The notes beneath the pieces are model-generated. The model was not told the DNA's origin. It did not search any database and saw nothing but the letters and a program-made list of their open reading frames with translations. A stretch of 64,000 bases of DNA, taken from the NCBI RefSeq assembly GCF_030067675.1, contig NZ_JASJEV010000014.1, positions 23,190-87,189 on the forward strand, written 5' to 3'. The stretch's first letter is position 1, and every line of letters starts with the position of its first letter. The translations under genes were made by a program, and so were the position numbers. Shown piece after piece: positions 1-9,176 of the stretch. This stretch comes from Chelatococcus albus. GTDB lineage: Bacteria > Pseudomonadota > Alphaproteobacteria > Rhizobiales > Beijerinckiaceae.

Positions 1-462
1 GTCGGCTATGCCATCCTCGACGACACCGCGAAAGCGATGGTCGATCTTGCCCTTGAGAGCGCGAAGCTCACGTCTCGTCTCGGCCGGAAGCGGGTCCTCG
101 CCGACGAGGATCAGGCAACGCCCGAAATCCTCGGTCACGATCCGCGCATATTCGGTCCATAGCGCGATCAGCCGGTCGAGGCCCGTGCCGCCGCCCGCAT
201 GCGTCGCGCGGGATGCGGCGTCCAGGCGTTCGAGCCCGATCCGCACGCATTCGAACAGGATCTCGTCCTTGTTCTTCACGTAGTAGTAGATCGTCGGTTT
301 CGAGACGTTCAGCCGTTCGGCCACCTCGTCAAGGGACGTCCTGTGGAAGCCCTGCTCGTTGAAGGCTCTGGCCGCGGCGCGGAGCACGGCCTCGCGCTTC
401 ACCTCGCGGTCGCGCTCACGCTCTTCCCGGGTTTTCCAGGGCGACAGGCTCACGGTCGTCAT
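1..462 (-). CDS. TetR/AcrR family transcriptional regulator (partial, runs off left edge)
   Basis: 154 residues are visible and the frame stays open to base 1. The N-terminus carries a TetR-type helix-turn-helix: AFNEQGFHRTSLDEVAERL followed by NVSKPTIYYYVKNKDEIL, at about residues 33-70. The rest would be the ligand-binding domain, cut off by the window. The ATG at 462 overlaps the TGA of the thiolase gene (ATGA), so the regulator is the last visible gene of the leftward catabolic operon and is probably translationally coupled. A repressor of this class would normally bind the operon promoter and be released by an acyl-CoA or the free acid. The inverted repeat at 9157-9170 is the obvious candidate operator. 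Family call is firm; ligand is unknown. Confidence 0.88.
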   Translation of the reverse strand, partial: MTTVSLSPWKTREERERDREVKREAVLRAAARAFNEQGFHRTSLDEVAERLNVSKPTIYYYVKNKDEILFECVRIGLERLDAASRATHAGGGTGLDRLIALWTEYARIVTEDFGRCLILVGEDPLPAETRRELRALKGKIDHRFRGVVEDGIAD

Positions 463-1640
463 GCCCGCTCGATCGCCAGGGCAATGCCCTGTCCGCCGCC
501 GATGCACATGGTCACCAGGCCGTAGCGACCGCCCGTGCGCGCGAGCTCATAGGCGCATTTCACGGTGAGCATCGCGCCCGTCGCGCCGACGGGATGGCCG
601 AGCGCAATCGCTCCGCCGTTGGGATTGACGCGTGCCGGGTCGAAGCCGAGTTCCCGCGACACCGCACAGGCCTGCGCGGCAAAGGCCTCGTTGGATTCGA
701 TCACGGCGAAATCCTCGACCTTGAGGCCGTTGCGCGCAATGAGCGCCCGTACGGCGGGCACCGGCCCGATGCCCATCACGCCCGGCTCCACCCCGGCATG
801 GGCGTAGCCGACGATGCGGGCGAGCACCGCCTTCCCTTCGCGCAGAGCCCGCGCCTCCTCCATCAGCACCAATGCCGCAGCCCCGTCGTTGATGCCGGAG
901 GCATTGCCGGCAGTGACCGTGCCATCCTTCCTGAAGGCGGGTCTCAGGCCGGCGAGTGCCTTGACCGTCGTGTCCGGCTTGGCGTGCTCGTCCGTGTCGA
1001 AGACCAAGGTGTCGCGGCCCTTCTGCACCTCGACGGGCAGGATCTGCTCGCGAAAGCGCCCCTCGGCGATGGCGACGCCCGCGCGCCGCTGGCTCTCGGC
1101 GGCGAAGGCATCCTGCTCCGCCCGGCTCACGCCCCAGCGTTCGGCGACGTTCTCGGCGGTCACGCCCATGATGCCGTTGCCGAACGGGTCGGTGAGGATG
1201 CCGGTCAGGTGATCGACGAGGATCGCATCGCCCATGCGCTGGCCGAAGCGCCCCTGCCGCAGGAGGTGCGGCGCGCGGCTCATCGTCTCGGCCCCGCCGG
1301 CCACCGCGATCTCGCAGTCGCCGAGCATGATCGACTGGGCGGCCGAGACGATGGCCTGGACGCCGGAGCCGCACAGGCGGTTCAGCGTCATGGCCGGAAC
1401 CTCGGCCGGAACGCCCGCCTCCATCGCCGCGACGCGCGCCAGATAGGCATCCTGCGGCTCGGTGACGATCACATTGCCGAAGACGACGTGGCCGACCTCC
1501 CCGCCCGCGACAGCGGCCCGGCGCAGGGCTTCGCGAACGCACAGGGCGCCGAGCGCAGTCGGCGGCTTGCCGGAGAGCGAACCGCCGAAACCGCCGATCG
1601 CCGTGCGCACGCCCGCCGTGATCACAACCTGCCTGTTCAT
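459..1640 (-). CDS. Acetyl-CoA acyltransferase (thiolase)
   Basis: 393 residues, usual length for a type II thiolase. It cleaves 3-oxoacyl-CoA with CoA, or condenses two acetyl-CoA, in the cytoplasm. The nucleophilic cysteine lies in [10 protein letters not shown] (Cys90), the catalytic histidine in [14 protein letters not shown] (His349) and the second cysteine in MCIGGGQG (Cys379); NEAFA is also present. An in-frame ATG exists 18 bases upstream (1658), but the chosen ATG at 1640 has GAGGGGGAG at proper distance and begins directly with the family N-terminus [10 protein letters not shown]. It follows the acyl-CoA ligase by 14 bases and its stop overlaps the tetR start. Context suggests the last beta-oxidation step for the substrate imported by the upstream ABC transporter; the chain specificity cannot be read from the sequence. 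Confidence 0.93.
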   Translation of the reverse strand: MNRQVVITAGVRTAIGGFGGSLSGKPPTALGALCVREALRRAAVAGGEVGHVVFGNVIVTEPQDAYLARVAAMEAGVPAEVPAMTLNRLCGSGVQAIVSAAQSIMLGDCEIAVAGGAETMSRAPHLLRQGRFGQRMGDAILVDHLTGILTDPFGNGIMGVTAENVAERWGVSRAEQDAFAAESQRRAGVAIAEGRFREQILPVEVQKGRDTLVFDTDEHAKPDTTVKALAGLRPAFRKDGTVTAGNASGINDGAAALVLMEEARALREGKAVLARIVGYAHAGVEPGVMGIGPVPAVRALIARNGLKVEDFAVIESNEAFAAQACAVSRELGFDPARVNPNGGAIALGHPVGATGAMLTVKCAYELARTGGRYGLVTMCIGGGQGIALAIERA

Positions 1641-1654
1641 GAGCCCGCTCCCCC

Positions 1655-3481
1655 TCACGCCGCACTCGCGGCCGGCGCGTAGAGCGCCTCGATCTCGGCG
1701 GCATATTTCCGGGCGATGTTGGCGCGCCGGACCTTCATCGTCGCCGTCACCTCGTCGTCATCGTGATCCAGCTCCTTGGTCAGGAGGTGGAAGCGCTTGA
1801 CCTGCGCCACTGGGGCGAGCTCGGCATTGGCCCGCTCAATCTCCGCGGCGACCAGCGCGCGGACGTGCGCGTTCTCGGCGAGGCTGCGGAAATTGCTGAA
1901 GCCGATGCGCCGGCTCTCGGCCCATTGCGCCACGGTCTCGCCGTCGATCTGGATGAGCGCGGTCACATAGCGCCGCCCGTCCGCCACCACGATGCACTCC
2001 TTGATGTAGGCGCTCGTCTTGACCGTGTTCTCGATCTCGGACGGGCTCAGGTTCTTTCCGCCGGCCGTGATCATGATGTCCTTGAGGCGATCGACGATCC
2101 TGACCTCGCCCTCGACGAGGGCGGCGACGTCCCCGGTGTGCAGCCAGCCGTCGCGCAGGACCGCGCGCGTCGCCCGCTCGTTGCGGTAATAGCCCTCGAA
2201 GACGATGTCCCCCCTGACCAGCAGCTCGCCGCCGTCACCGAGCCTGATCTCGGCGCCAGTGACGGGCCCACCCACTGCCCCCGGCACGAGGCGGCCGAGC
2301 CGCTGGCCCGTCGCCATGCCGGATGTCTCGGTAAGCCCGTAGACCTCGACAAGCGGCACGCCGAGCGTGCGGAAGAAGCGGACGATGCGCTGCGGGATCG
2401 GCGCGGCCCCCGTGAGCGCCACCTGCACCTTGCGCAGGCCGACGAAGTTCTGCAGCGCCCGGAAGATCAGCGCGTAGTAGAGCGCGAAGATGGCCTTCTC
2501 GCGCCAGCTTCGGTTCGCTCTGGGCTTCTCTGCGAAGGGTTCGCAGGCGCGCATGCCGGCCTCGAACAGGCGCTTGCGCCAGCCGCCGGCCTCGACGAGC
2601 TTGATGTGGATGGCGGAGTGGAGCTTCTCCCAGATGCGCGGCACGCCGAGAAAGAGGCTCGGCGCGACCTCGCGCAGATCTTCCTGCACGGTCCTGATCG
2701 ACTCGCCGAATGAGACGCAGGAGCCCGCATAGATCGGCGCCATGGTGCTCAGCATCTGCTCGGCGACGTGGCACAGCGGCAGGTAGGACAGATTGGTCGT
2801 CGTCGCGTCGATGCCAAGGCGCTCGATGGTGCCGGCCGCCTGGGCGCGCATGTTGCGGTAGCTGAGCATGGCCCCCTTGGGCTTGCCCGTGGAGCCCGAG
2901 GTATAGACCATGAGGCCGATGTCGCTCATGTGCTGGCAGGCAAGATGCGCGTCGATCGCGCCGGGCTCGGCATCTTCCCGTTCGGCGCCCAGCCGTTCGA
3001 CGTCGGCGAAGAGCGTGATGCGGTCGCTCGCGTAGTGGCGCAGGCCCTTGGGGTCGATTACGACGATGCGGCGCAGCTTCGGCAGCTCGTGCAGCCGCTC
3101 CAGCACCTTGTCGGTCTGCTCCTGGTCCTCGCAGACGACGATCTCGACCTCGGCATGGCCGAGGACATAGGCGACCTCGTTCGCCGGGCTGGTCGGATAG
3201 ACGCCGATGCTCACGGCCCCGACGAGCCCCGCGCCGAGCTGGGCGATCACCCATTCCGCGCAGTTTTCCGAGAGGATCCCGACATGGCCCCCGTCGCTCA
3301 GCCCGAGCGCCCGGAGCCCGAGGCCGAAGTGGCCGGCACGGCTGTAGAAGCAGGCGCAGGTGATCGGCTGCCAGATGCCGAAGTCCTTCTGCCGCAAGGC
3401 GATGCGATCGGGCATGCGCCTTGCGTTCTCGCGCAGCATCTGCGGCAGCGTCAGCGGCGGCAGTGCGGGAGCTGCGGACAT
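1655..3481 (-). CDS. Long-chain-type acyl-CoA synthetase (AMP-forming ligase)
   Basis: 608 residues of the ANL superfamily, long-chain (FAA1-like) branch. It activates a carboxylic acid through an acyl-adenylate to the CoA thioester. The P-loop-like A3 motif YTSGSTGKPKG is at residues 193-203, the A5 motif is VYGLTETSG, and the A8/A10 region contains LHTGDVA and IKDIMITAGGKNLSP-type sequence (here LKDIMITAGGKNLSPSEIE). The ATG at 3481 is preceded by GAGGGAGGTC. The enzyme sits between livF and the thiolase in one operon, so the transporter, ligase, crotonase and thiolase very likely act on one substrate. Ligases of this class beside Liv-type transporters often handle aromatic or branched acids, so a long-chain fatty acid should not be assumed. 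Confidence 0.92.
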   Translation of the reverse strand: MSAAPALPPLTLPQMLRENARRMPDRIALRQKDFGIWQPITCACFYSRAGHFGLGLRALGLSDGGHVGILSENCAEWVIAQLGAGLVGAVSIGVYPTSPANEVAYVLGHAEVEIVVCEDQEQTDKVLERLHELPKLRRIVVIDPKGLRHYASDRITLFADVERLGAEREDAEPGAIDAHLACQHMSDIGLMVYTSGSTGKPKGAMLSYRNMRAQAAGTIERLGIDATTTNLSYLPLCHVAEQMLSTMAPIYAGSCVSFGESIRTVQEDLREVAPSLFLGVPRIWEKLHSAIHIKLVEAGGWRKRLFEAGMRACEPFAEKPRANRSWREKAIFALYYALIFRALQNFVGLRKVQVALTGAAPIPQRIVRFFRTLGVPLVEVYGLTETSGMATGQRLGRLVPGAVGGPVTGAEIRLGDGGELLVRGDIVFEGYYRNERATRAVLRDGWLHTGDVAALVEGEVRIVDRLKDIMITAGGKNLSPSEIENTVKTSAYIKECIVVADGRRYVTALIQIDGETVAQWAESRRIGFSNFRSLAENAHVRALVAAEIERANAELAPVAQVKRFHLLTKELDHDDDEVTATMKVRRANIARKYAAEIEALYAPAASAA

Positions 3482-3494
3482 GGGGCGACCTCCC

Positions 3495-4304
3495 TCAGGA
3501 CAGCCAGCGCTTGCGGCGCTTGTAGTGCTTGACGTCGCGGTAGCTCTTGGCGTCTCCGGCTCCGCCGAGGCCGAGATAGAACTCGCGCACGTCCTGATCG
3601 CGGATCAACTTATCGACCGGCCCCTCGATCACGAGCTTGCCGGTCTCCATGATGTAGCCCTCGTGGGCCACGGCGAGCGCGACCGTCGCGTTCTGCTCGA
3701 CGAGCAGCATGGAGACGCCCTCATCCGCGTTGATCCGCGCGATGATCGTGAAGATCTCCTCGACCATCTTGGGCGCGAGGCCGAGGGACGGTTCGTCGAG
3801 CAGGATCAGCGACGGCTCGGCGACGAGAGCCCGGCCGATGGCAAGCATCTGCTGCTCGCCGCCGGACAGATAGCCCGCAAGCCCCTTCCGGCGCTCGTAG
3901 AGGCGCGGAAAGTAGGCGTAGACGCGGTCGAAGGAGGGCGTCGGCAGTCCCCGCCCGGAAAGGGCGAAGGTGGCGGCCGTCAGGTTCTCCTCCACGGTCA
4001 GGTCTTCGAAGATGCGGCGGCCTTCCATGACGTGGAAAAGCCCCCGCCGGACGAGCGCGTGCGGTGGAAGCGCGGCGATGTCCTCCCCCTCGAAGCGGAT
4101 CGCGCCGCTGGTCACCGCCCCGTCCTCGATGCCGAGCAGATTGGAAACGGCCTTCAGGAGCGTGGACTTGCCGGCCCCGTTCGAACCAAGAAGGGCGACG
4201 ATCCGCCCCTTCGGCACGACGAGCGAGAGGCCGCGCAGCACCTGGATGGTCCGGTTGTAGACGACCTCGATGTTGTCGACTTCGAGCAGGTGCTGCGCGG
4301 CCAT
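3495..4304 (-). CDS. livF: ABC transporter ATP-binding protein, LivF type
   Basis: 269 residues. The Walker A motif is GSNGAGKST (residues 40-48), the signature LSGGEQQ and Walker B LILLDEPSLGLAP, all typical of the LivF subfamily that powers branched-chain amino acid or organic acid uptake. A basic tail (YRDVKHYKRRKRWLS) extends beyond the usual LivF end. The ATG at 4304 has GGAG about nine bases upstream and lies 4 bases after the binding-protein stop; the longer open frame to 4367 would overlap that gene and adds a non-homologous leader. It should pair with the LivG ATPase at 7477-8295. Here it more likely imports the acid activated by the adjacent ligase than an amino acid. Confidence 0.93.
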   Translation of the reverse strand: MAAQHLLEVDNIEVVYNRTIQVLRGLSLVVPKGRIVALLGSNGAGKSTLLKAVSNLLGIEDGAVTSGAIRFEGEDIAALPPHALVRRGLFHVMEGRRIFEDLTVEENLTAATFALSGRGLPTPSFDRVYAYFPRLYERRKGLAGYLSGGEQQMLAIGRALVAEPSLILLDEPSLGLAPKMVEEIFTIIARINADEGVSMLLVEQNATVALAVAHEGYIMETGKLVIEGPVDKLIRDQDVREFYLGLGGAGDAKSYRDVKHYKRRKRWLS

Positions 4305-4308
4305 GGCA

Positions 4309-5499
4309 TCAGGCTCCGAGGCGGATCCAGTCGGAGGCCGGCACCATCTGCCTGGCCTTGCCGTCAAAGGCGTAGATCCGCCCGACCGGCACGGAGTTGC
4401 CGGGGATCGAGATCGGCACGCCGAAGAGGCCGCCGGTGTCGAAATCCTTGATGCCGTTGAGCCCGACCTTGAGATTGGCGCCCGTCAGTTCCTTGCCGGC
4501 GGAAAGCGTGCGCTTCACCGCCTCGCACATCAGGAGCGCGGTGACGAAGCCCTGCAGATAGGCCGTCGACTGATACTCCGGCCGCATCTGCCTGATCTTC
4601 TCCAGCATCGGGCTCTTGCCCTCGCTGTCGTAGTAGTAGCGATAGGGCATGACGCCCATGAAGCCCTCGGCCACCTCGCCCATGCGTTGGACGGTGGAGT
4701 TGTCCATGCTCCAGAAGGTGCCCATGAACTTGCTGCGCAGGCCCATCTGCCTGGCCTGGGTGATGAACTCCGGGATGGGCGCCAGCACGTAGCCGTGGAA
4801 GATGGTGAAGTCCGGGTTGGCGCGGCGCAGCTTCAGCACCTCGGTCGAGACGTCGACGCTGCCCGGCGGCGTGACGATCTTCTCCACGACGTTGAGGCCG
4901 AGGGTCTTGGCGAGCGTCTCGCTCGGCGCGATGGGATCGCGGCCGAATTCCGTGTCGGAATAGACGAAGGCAAGCCTGGCCGCGGGCTTCTCCTTGGCGA
5001 TGTAGCGCAAGAGAATGCCGAACATCTCCGAATAATCCGGCCCGGCCATGAACTGCAGCGGATATTTCCTGGGATCGTTGAGTTCGCTCGCGAAGGAGGC
5101 TCCGGCCATGATCATGGAGCCGCGGCGTTCGAGCTCCGGATTGATCGTCTTCGAGAAGCCGGTCGAGTCGCCGTAGTAGAGCGAGACCTTCTCCTGGCCC
5201 GTGATCTTGTTGAAGGCGGCAACCGAGGCGTCGACCTTGTAGCCCGTGTCCTCGGCGACGTACTTGATCTTGCGGCCCTCGACGCCGCCCGCGTCATTGA
5301 CGATCTTCAGATAGTCCTGGATGCCGGCATGGATGCCGACGCCGGCGAAGGCGAAGACGCCCGTGAGGGGGATCGAGCCGCCGAGCACGATCTCGCCCCC
5401 ACCCTGTGCCGCGAGCGGCCGGATGCCGAGGGCGAGCCCCGCCCCCATCGCCGCGCCCCCGCCGAGCACGTTCCTTCTCGTGAATTCCCTCGTCATCAT
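4309..5499 (-). CDS. Liv-type ABC transporter substrate-binding protein
   Basis: 396 residues of the Peripla_BP_6 family, usual length. The N-terminus has a Tat-like signal (TRRNVLGGGAAMGAGLALG, followed by AAQG), suggesting export in folded form and function in the periplasm. The mature protein opens with EIVLGGSIPLTGVFAFAG, the classic Liv/aromatic-acid binder start. Two adjacent ATG codons exist at 5499 and 5496; AGGGAGG upstream gives better spacing to the second. The gene lies between livM and livF in the operon. The ligand is not identifiable by eye; the neighbouring ligase, thiolase and crotonase point to a carboxylic acid. Confidence 0.9.
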   Translation of the reverse strand: MMTREFTRRNVLGGGAAMGAGLALGIRPLAAQGGGEIVLGGSIPLTGVFAFAGVGIHAGIQDYLKIVNDAGGVEGRKIKYVAEDTGYKVDASVAAFNKITGQEKVSLYYGDSTGFSKTINPELERRGSMIMAGASFASELNDPRKYPLQFMAGPDYSEMFGILLRYIAKEKPAARLAFVYSDTEFGRDPIAPSETLAKTLGLNVVEKIVTPPGSVDVSTEVLKLRRANPDFTIFHGYVLAPIPEFITQARQMGLRSKFMGTFWSMDNSTVQRMGEVAEGFMGVMPYRYYYDSEGKSPMLEKIRQMRPEYQSTAYLQGFVTALLMCEAVKRTLSAGKELTGANLKVGLNGIKDFDTGGLFGVPISIPGNSVPVGRIYAFDGKARQMVPASDWIRLGA

Positions 5500-5555
5500 C
5501 AGCCTCCCTGTCCTGAGCCGCTCTTGCGGGCGGCTTGCGCGCGATTGCCGGCCCC

Positions 5556-6596
5556 TCAGGTCTTGAAGGGCCAGAGATGGAAGAAGCGGCGGATGCGGCA
5601 CCAGATCTCGGCGAGCCCGTGCGGCTCGAAGATCAGGAAGCCGACGATGAGCGCGCCGAAGACGATGGTGCGCACCGGCGCGAGCAGCGCCAGCGCATCC
5701 GGATAGAAGGGCGTGACCATCCCGGCGGCGAACTTCAGCACCTCCGGCACCATCGTCATGAAGACCGCGCCGAGGATCCCGCCGAGAACGGTGCCCATGC
5801 CGCCGACGATGATCGCGGCGAGATAGAAGATCGAATTGACGAGGGGGAAGCTCTCCGGCGTCACGACGCGGAAGAAATAGGCCCAGAGCCCGCCGGCGAG
5901 CCCGGCGTAGAAGGACGAGACGGCGAAGCTCATGAGCTTGTAGCGCAGGAGCGGAATGCCGAGCACTTCGGCCGAGATGTCCCGGTCGCGGATGGCGATG
6001 AAGGCCCGGCCGATGCGCGTGCGGAAGAGATTGGCCGCTCCGAGCACCATGAGGACCGTCACCGGCATGATCGGCCAGTAGAGCTGGAAGGGCTGGTCGA
6101 GTGCCACGCCGAAGAGGGTGGCCGGCGGCATTGACAGGCCCCGTGCCCCGCCCGTCAGCGACCAGTGCGAGAAGACGAAGTGAAGGACCACCGAGGCGGC
6201 GATGGTCGCGATGGCGAGATAGAGCCCCTTCACCCTGAGGCTCGGGATGCCGACGCCGATCCCGACGAGCGCCGTGACGAGCGCACCGGCGAGGAGGTTG
6301 ATGAGGAAAGGCGTGCCGACATGGATCTCGAGCACGGCGACCGCATAGGCGCCGACGCTCATGAAGGCGGCCTGGCCGAGGCTGACGAGCCCGGTGTAAC
6401 CCGTGAGGATGTTGAGGCCGGTGGCGCTCGCGACGTTGATGGCGCACAGGCAGGCGAGGAAGAGCCAGTACGGGCTCGCCACGAAGGGGAAGAGGACGGC
6501 CGCGACGAGCGCGAGGACGAGCAGCAGCTTCTGCAGCCGCGTGTCGAACAGCGCCTCGTCCGCCGCATAGCTCGTTTTCAGCGTGCCGATGCGCAT
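5556..6596 (-). CDS. livM: Branched-chain/organic acid ABC transporter permease, LivM type
   Basis: 346 residues with eight or more hydrophobic segments. It contains the LivM hallmark region ATGLNILTGYTGLVSLGQAAFMSVG, given here only as its position near residues 55-80, and a C-terminal tail ending FHLWPFKT. The first ATG after the livH stop (6596; TAG at 6601-6599) is used; frames extending upstream overlap livH and do not match the family. With LivH it forms the transmembrane channel of the importer. The cytoplasmic ATPases LivG and LivF are encoded in the same operon. Confidence 0.93.
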   Translation of the reverse strand: MRIGTLKTSYAADEALFDTRLQKLLLVLALVAAVLFPFVASPYWLFLACLCAINVASATGLNILTGYTGLVSLGQAAFMSVGAYAVAVLEIHVGTPFLINLLAGALVTALVGIGVGIPSLRVKGLYLAIATIAASVVLHFVFSHWSLTGGARGLSMPPATLFGVALDQPFQLYWPIMPVTVLMVLGAANLFRTRIGRAFIAIRDRDISAEVLGIPLLRYKLMSFAVSSFYAGLAGGLWAYFFRVVTPESFPLVNSIFYLAAIIVGGMGTVLGGILGAVFMTMVPEVLKFAAGMVTPFYPDALALLAPVRTIVFGALIVGFLIFEPHGLAEIWCRIRRFFHLWPFKT

Positions 6597-6598
6597 GG

Positions 6599-7477
6599 CT
6601 AGAGCCTCTCGATCTCGTGCGTGCCGAAGAGGCCATAGGGCCTGAGCATCAGGACGAGGATCATGATGCTGAAGGTGACGAGAAACTTGTACTCGCCGCC
6701 AAGGAAGGTGCCGGCGAAAGCCTCGACGACGCCGATGAGAAGCCCGCCGACGAGCGCCCCCACCATGGAGTCGAGCCCGCCGACGATGACGACCACGAGG
6801 ACCGAGAGGCCGAAGACGCCCATGGTCGGCGAGATGCCGCCGATCGCCCCGACGAGCACGCCTGCGCCCGCTGCGACGGCGCAGGCCACGATCCAGCTCA
6901 GCGAGAAGACGCGTGGCACGTCGATGCCGACGGAATAGGCCGCCCCCTGGTCCGCCGCCGTCGCCTTCAGCGCCACGCCGCCGCGCGAGAAGCGCAGCGC
7001 CGAGACGCATGCGGCGAGGACGAGCATGGCGGCGAGGAAGCCATAGGCGACCTTGGGCGCAAGATAGGCTTCGCCGAGAAAGATCGGGGCGCTCGGCATG
7101 AACTCCGGCAGGCGCAGCGGATCCGCGCCCCAGACGACCTGCACGAAGCCCGCCAGGATGGACCCGAGGCCGATCGTCACCATGAAGACCGAAATCGGGC
7201 TCTCGCCAAGCATCGGCCGGATGAGCCCGCGCTCGACGACGGCGCCGACGAGCGCCCCGGAGAGGACGGCGACCGGCAGTGCGATCCAGGCGGGCAGGTG
7301 CCAGCCGGCGGCGGCGCCGAAGAAGGCATAGCCGCCGAGCATGAGGATCTCGCCGATTGCCAGATTGACCACCCGCGTCGCCTTGTAGATGAGCACGAAG
7401 GCCACACCTGTCACCGCATAGAGCGCGCCCGCCCCGAGCCCGGCGAGAAAGACTTCGGTCAGGAAGAGCCAGTCCAT
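6599..7477 (-). CDS. livH: Branched-chain/organic acid ABC transporter permease, LivH type
   Basis: 292 residues, inner-membrane permease. The N-terminus MDWLFLTEVFLAGLGAGALY and the segment RVVNLAIGEILMLGGY are characteristic of LivH, as is LRPYGLFG close to the C-terminus. Its ATG shares one base with the livG stop (TGATG), showing translational coupling. It ends with TAG two bases before the livM ATG. It would heterodimerise with LivM. Nothing unusual in length or composition. Confidence 0.93.
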   Translation of the reverse strand: MDWLFLTEVFLAGLGAGALYAVTGVAFVLIYKATRVVNLAIGEILMLGGYAFFGAAAGWHLPAWIALPVAVLSGALVGAVVERGLIRPMLGESPISVFMVTIGLGSILAGFVQVVWGADPLRLPEFMPSAPIFLGEAYLAPKVAYGFLAAMLVLAACVSALRFSRGGVALKATAADQGAAYSVGIDVPRVFSLSWIVACAVAAGAGVLVGAIGGISPTMGVFGLSVLVVVIVGGLDSMVGALVGGLLIGVVEAFAGTFLGGEYKFLVTFSIMILVLMLRPYGLFGTHEIERL

Positions 7478-8295
7478 CACGCCGCCTCCGGCGCGGAGAG
7501 GCGGCGGCCGAGATCCCCGGCGCCGAGATAGGCGGCGATCACGGCAGGGTCCGCCTGGACGGTGGCCGGGCTGCCCTCGGCGATCACCTGACCGAAGTTG
7601 AGCACGACGACATGGTCGGAAATGTCCATGACCATGCCCATGTCGTGCTCGACCATGAGAATGGTCACGTCCCATTCCTCCTTCACGTCGAGGATGAAGC
7701 GGGCCATGTCCTCGGTCTCTTCGCGGTTCATGCCGGCGACCGGCTCGTCGAGCATGAGGAGCCGCGGACGCATGGCGAGCGCGCGGGCGAGCTCCACGCG
7801 CTTGCGCAGGCCGTAGGGCAGGGTGGCGACCGGCGCGTTGCGGATGTGCTGGATCTCGAGGAAATCGATGATGCGCTCCTCGATCTCGGCACGCAGCGCC
7901 AGCTCCTCGCGTCGGGCCCGGCCGCGATAGACGAGCGCATCGAGGAGCCCTGTCTGCATGTGGGCGTGGCGGCCGAGCTTGATGTTGTCGAGCACCGTCA
8001 TGCCGCGAAAGAGCGCGATGTTCTGGAAGGTGCGTGCAAGGCCGAGGCGCGCGCGCTCCGGCGGCGCCGTCCCGGCGAGGTTGCGCCCGCCGAAGACGAT
8101 CTCGCCGGCGCGTGGCCGGTAGAAGCCGGAAATGGTGTTGAAGAGCGAGGTCTTGCCGGCGCCGTTCGGGCCGATCACCGCCGTGATCGAGCCCTTCCGC
8201 ACCGAGAAGGATACATCGGTGAGTGCCCGCACACCGCCGAAGGCGAGCGAGACGCCCTTGACGCTCAGGATCACGTCGTCCGCCGCGCCCGTCAT
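7477..8295 (-). CDS. livG: ABC transporter ATP-binding protein, LivG type
   Basis: 272 residues. Walker A is GPNGAGKTS, the family-specific segment LARTFQNIALF follows, and Walker B is LLMLDEPVAGMN. The signature region is degenerate: LPYGLRKRVELARALA replaces LSGGQ, as is common in LivG. The ATG at 8295 overlaps the TGA of the upstream crotonase gene (ATGA), and longer open frames upstream are in the crotonase coding region. Together with LivF it drives LivHM. Confidence 0.93.
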   Translation of the reverse strand: MTGAADDVILSVKGVSLAFGGVRALTDVSFSVRKGSITAVIGPNGAGKTSLFNTISGFYRPRAGEIVFGGRNLAGTAPPERARLGLARTFQNIALFRGMTVLDNIKLGRHAHMQTGLLDALVYRGRARREELALRAEIEERIIDFLEIQHIRNAPVATLPYGLRKRVELARALAMRPRLLMLDEPVAGMNREETEDMARFILDVKEEWDVTILMVEHDMGMVMDISDHVVVLNFGQVIAEGSPATVQADPAVIAAYLGAGDLGRRLSAPEAA

Positions 8296-9083
8296 CGACT
8301 GCCCTCGAACTGCGGGGCCCGCTTGGCGAGGAAGGCGGCGACACCCTCCGCAAAATCGGCGCCACGGGCGGAAGCCCTGAATGCCTCGCGCTCGCGATCG
8401 AGCTGGGCGGCGAGGTCGTTGCCGAGCGATTGCGCGATCAGCGCCTTGATGCGGCCGAAGGCGCCCGTCGGCCCCGCGGCGAGGCGCTCGGCAAGCGCCA
8501 GCGCGGAAGCTTGCAGTTCCGCTGCGGGAACCACGCGGTTGACGATGCCCAGCCGCAGCGCCTCGCTGGCATCGATCGGATCGGCCAGCAAGGCGAGTTC
8601 CAGCGCCTTGCGCGCACCCACGAGACGCGGCAGCCGATAGGTGGCGGAGCCATCGGGACTGGCCCCGATGCGCGCATAGGCCATGGTGAAGACGGCATCG
8701 TCTGCCGCCACGGCGAGATCGCATGCCATGGCGAGGCTGAAGCCGGCCCCCGCCGCCGCGCCGTGCACGGCGGCGATCGACGGCAACGGCAACATGTCCA
8801 GCGCCCGCAAGGCCTCGTGCAGCGGATCGATGATCGCTTCCGCCGCCGCAGCAGGATCATCGGCGGAAAAACGGGAGATGTCGCCGCCGGCGCAGAACGC
8901 GCGCCCCTCCCCCCTGAGGAGCACCGCCCGCACCCCGCCATCGACATCGATCGCGGCGATCGCATCGCGCAAGGCGCAAGCCGCCTCGACATCGATCGCG
9001 TTGAGGAAGCGCGGCCGGTTGAGCGTGACGACGGCGACGGCGCGCTCGATCGTCAACAGAACCGGCCCTTCGGCCTGCTCCAT
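8292..9083 (-). CDS. Enoyl-CoA hydratase/isomerase family protein (crotonase)
   Basis: 263 residues, first gene of the leftward catabolic operon. The oxyanion-hole segments are GEGRAFCAGGDIS (near residues 58-70) and VHGAAAGAGFSLAMACD. The second catalytic glutamate of classical hydratases is absent; the equivalent stretch reads GASPDGSATYRLPR, which resembles the PaaG-type isomerases (SPDGG). The enzyme may therefore be an isomerase or a hydratase of non-standard mechanism. The ATG at 9083 follows GGGAGGGG with good spacing; the ATG at 9116 lacks a site. Its stop overlaps livG. It probably transforms the CoA ester made by the ligase at 1655-3481. Confidence 0.88.
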   Translation of the reverse strand: MEQAEGPVLLTIERAVAVVTLNRPRFLNAIDVEAACALRDAIAAIDVDGGVRAVLLRGEGRAFCAGGDISRFSADDPAAAAEAIIDPLHEALRALDMLPLPSIAAVHGAAAGAGFSLAMACDLAVAADDAVFTMAYARIGASPDGSATYRLPRLVGARKALELALLADPIDASEALRLGIVNRVVPAAELQASALALAERLAAGPTGAFGRIKALIAQSLGNDLAAQLDREREAFRASARGADFAEGVAAFLAKRAPQFEGSR

Positions 9084-9147
9084 CGGATCCCCTCCCGTGA
9101 CGGGTCCAGCGATCATTTTGCGTCGCCGGTAACCACTCTACCGCGAA

Positions 9148-9176
9148 ACTATGTGCCTACTCTGAAGTAGCGTCAA
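9148..9176 (-). promoter_or_regulatory. Promoter of the catabolic operon with an operator in the spacer
   Basis: On the minus strand TTGACG (9176-9171) and CATAGT (9153-9148) are separated by 17 bases and resemble sigma-70 -35 and -10 elements. The spacer holds the inverted repeat CTACT-CTGA-AGTAG (9157-9170), a perfect 5-bp arm palindrome that a TetR dimer could occupy to block polymerase. The element lies 65 bases upstream of the crotonase ATG. Assignment to the TetR gene at the other end of the operon is inference. Confidence 0.6.
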
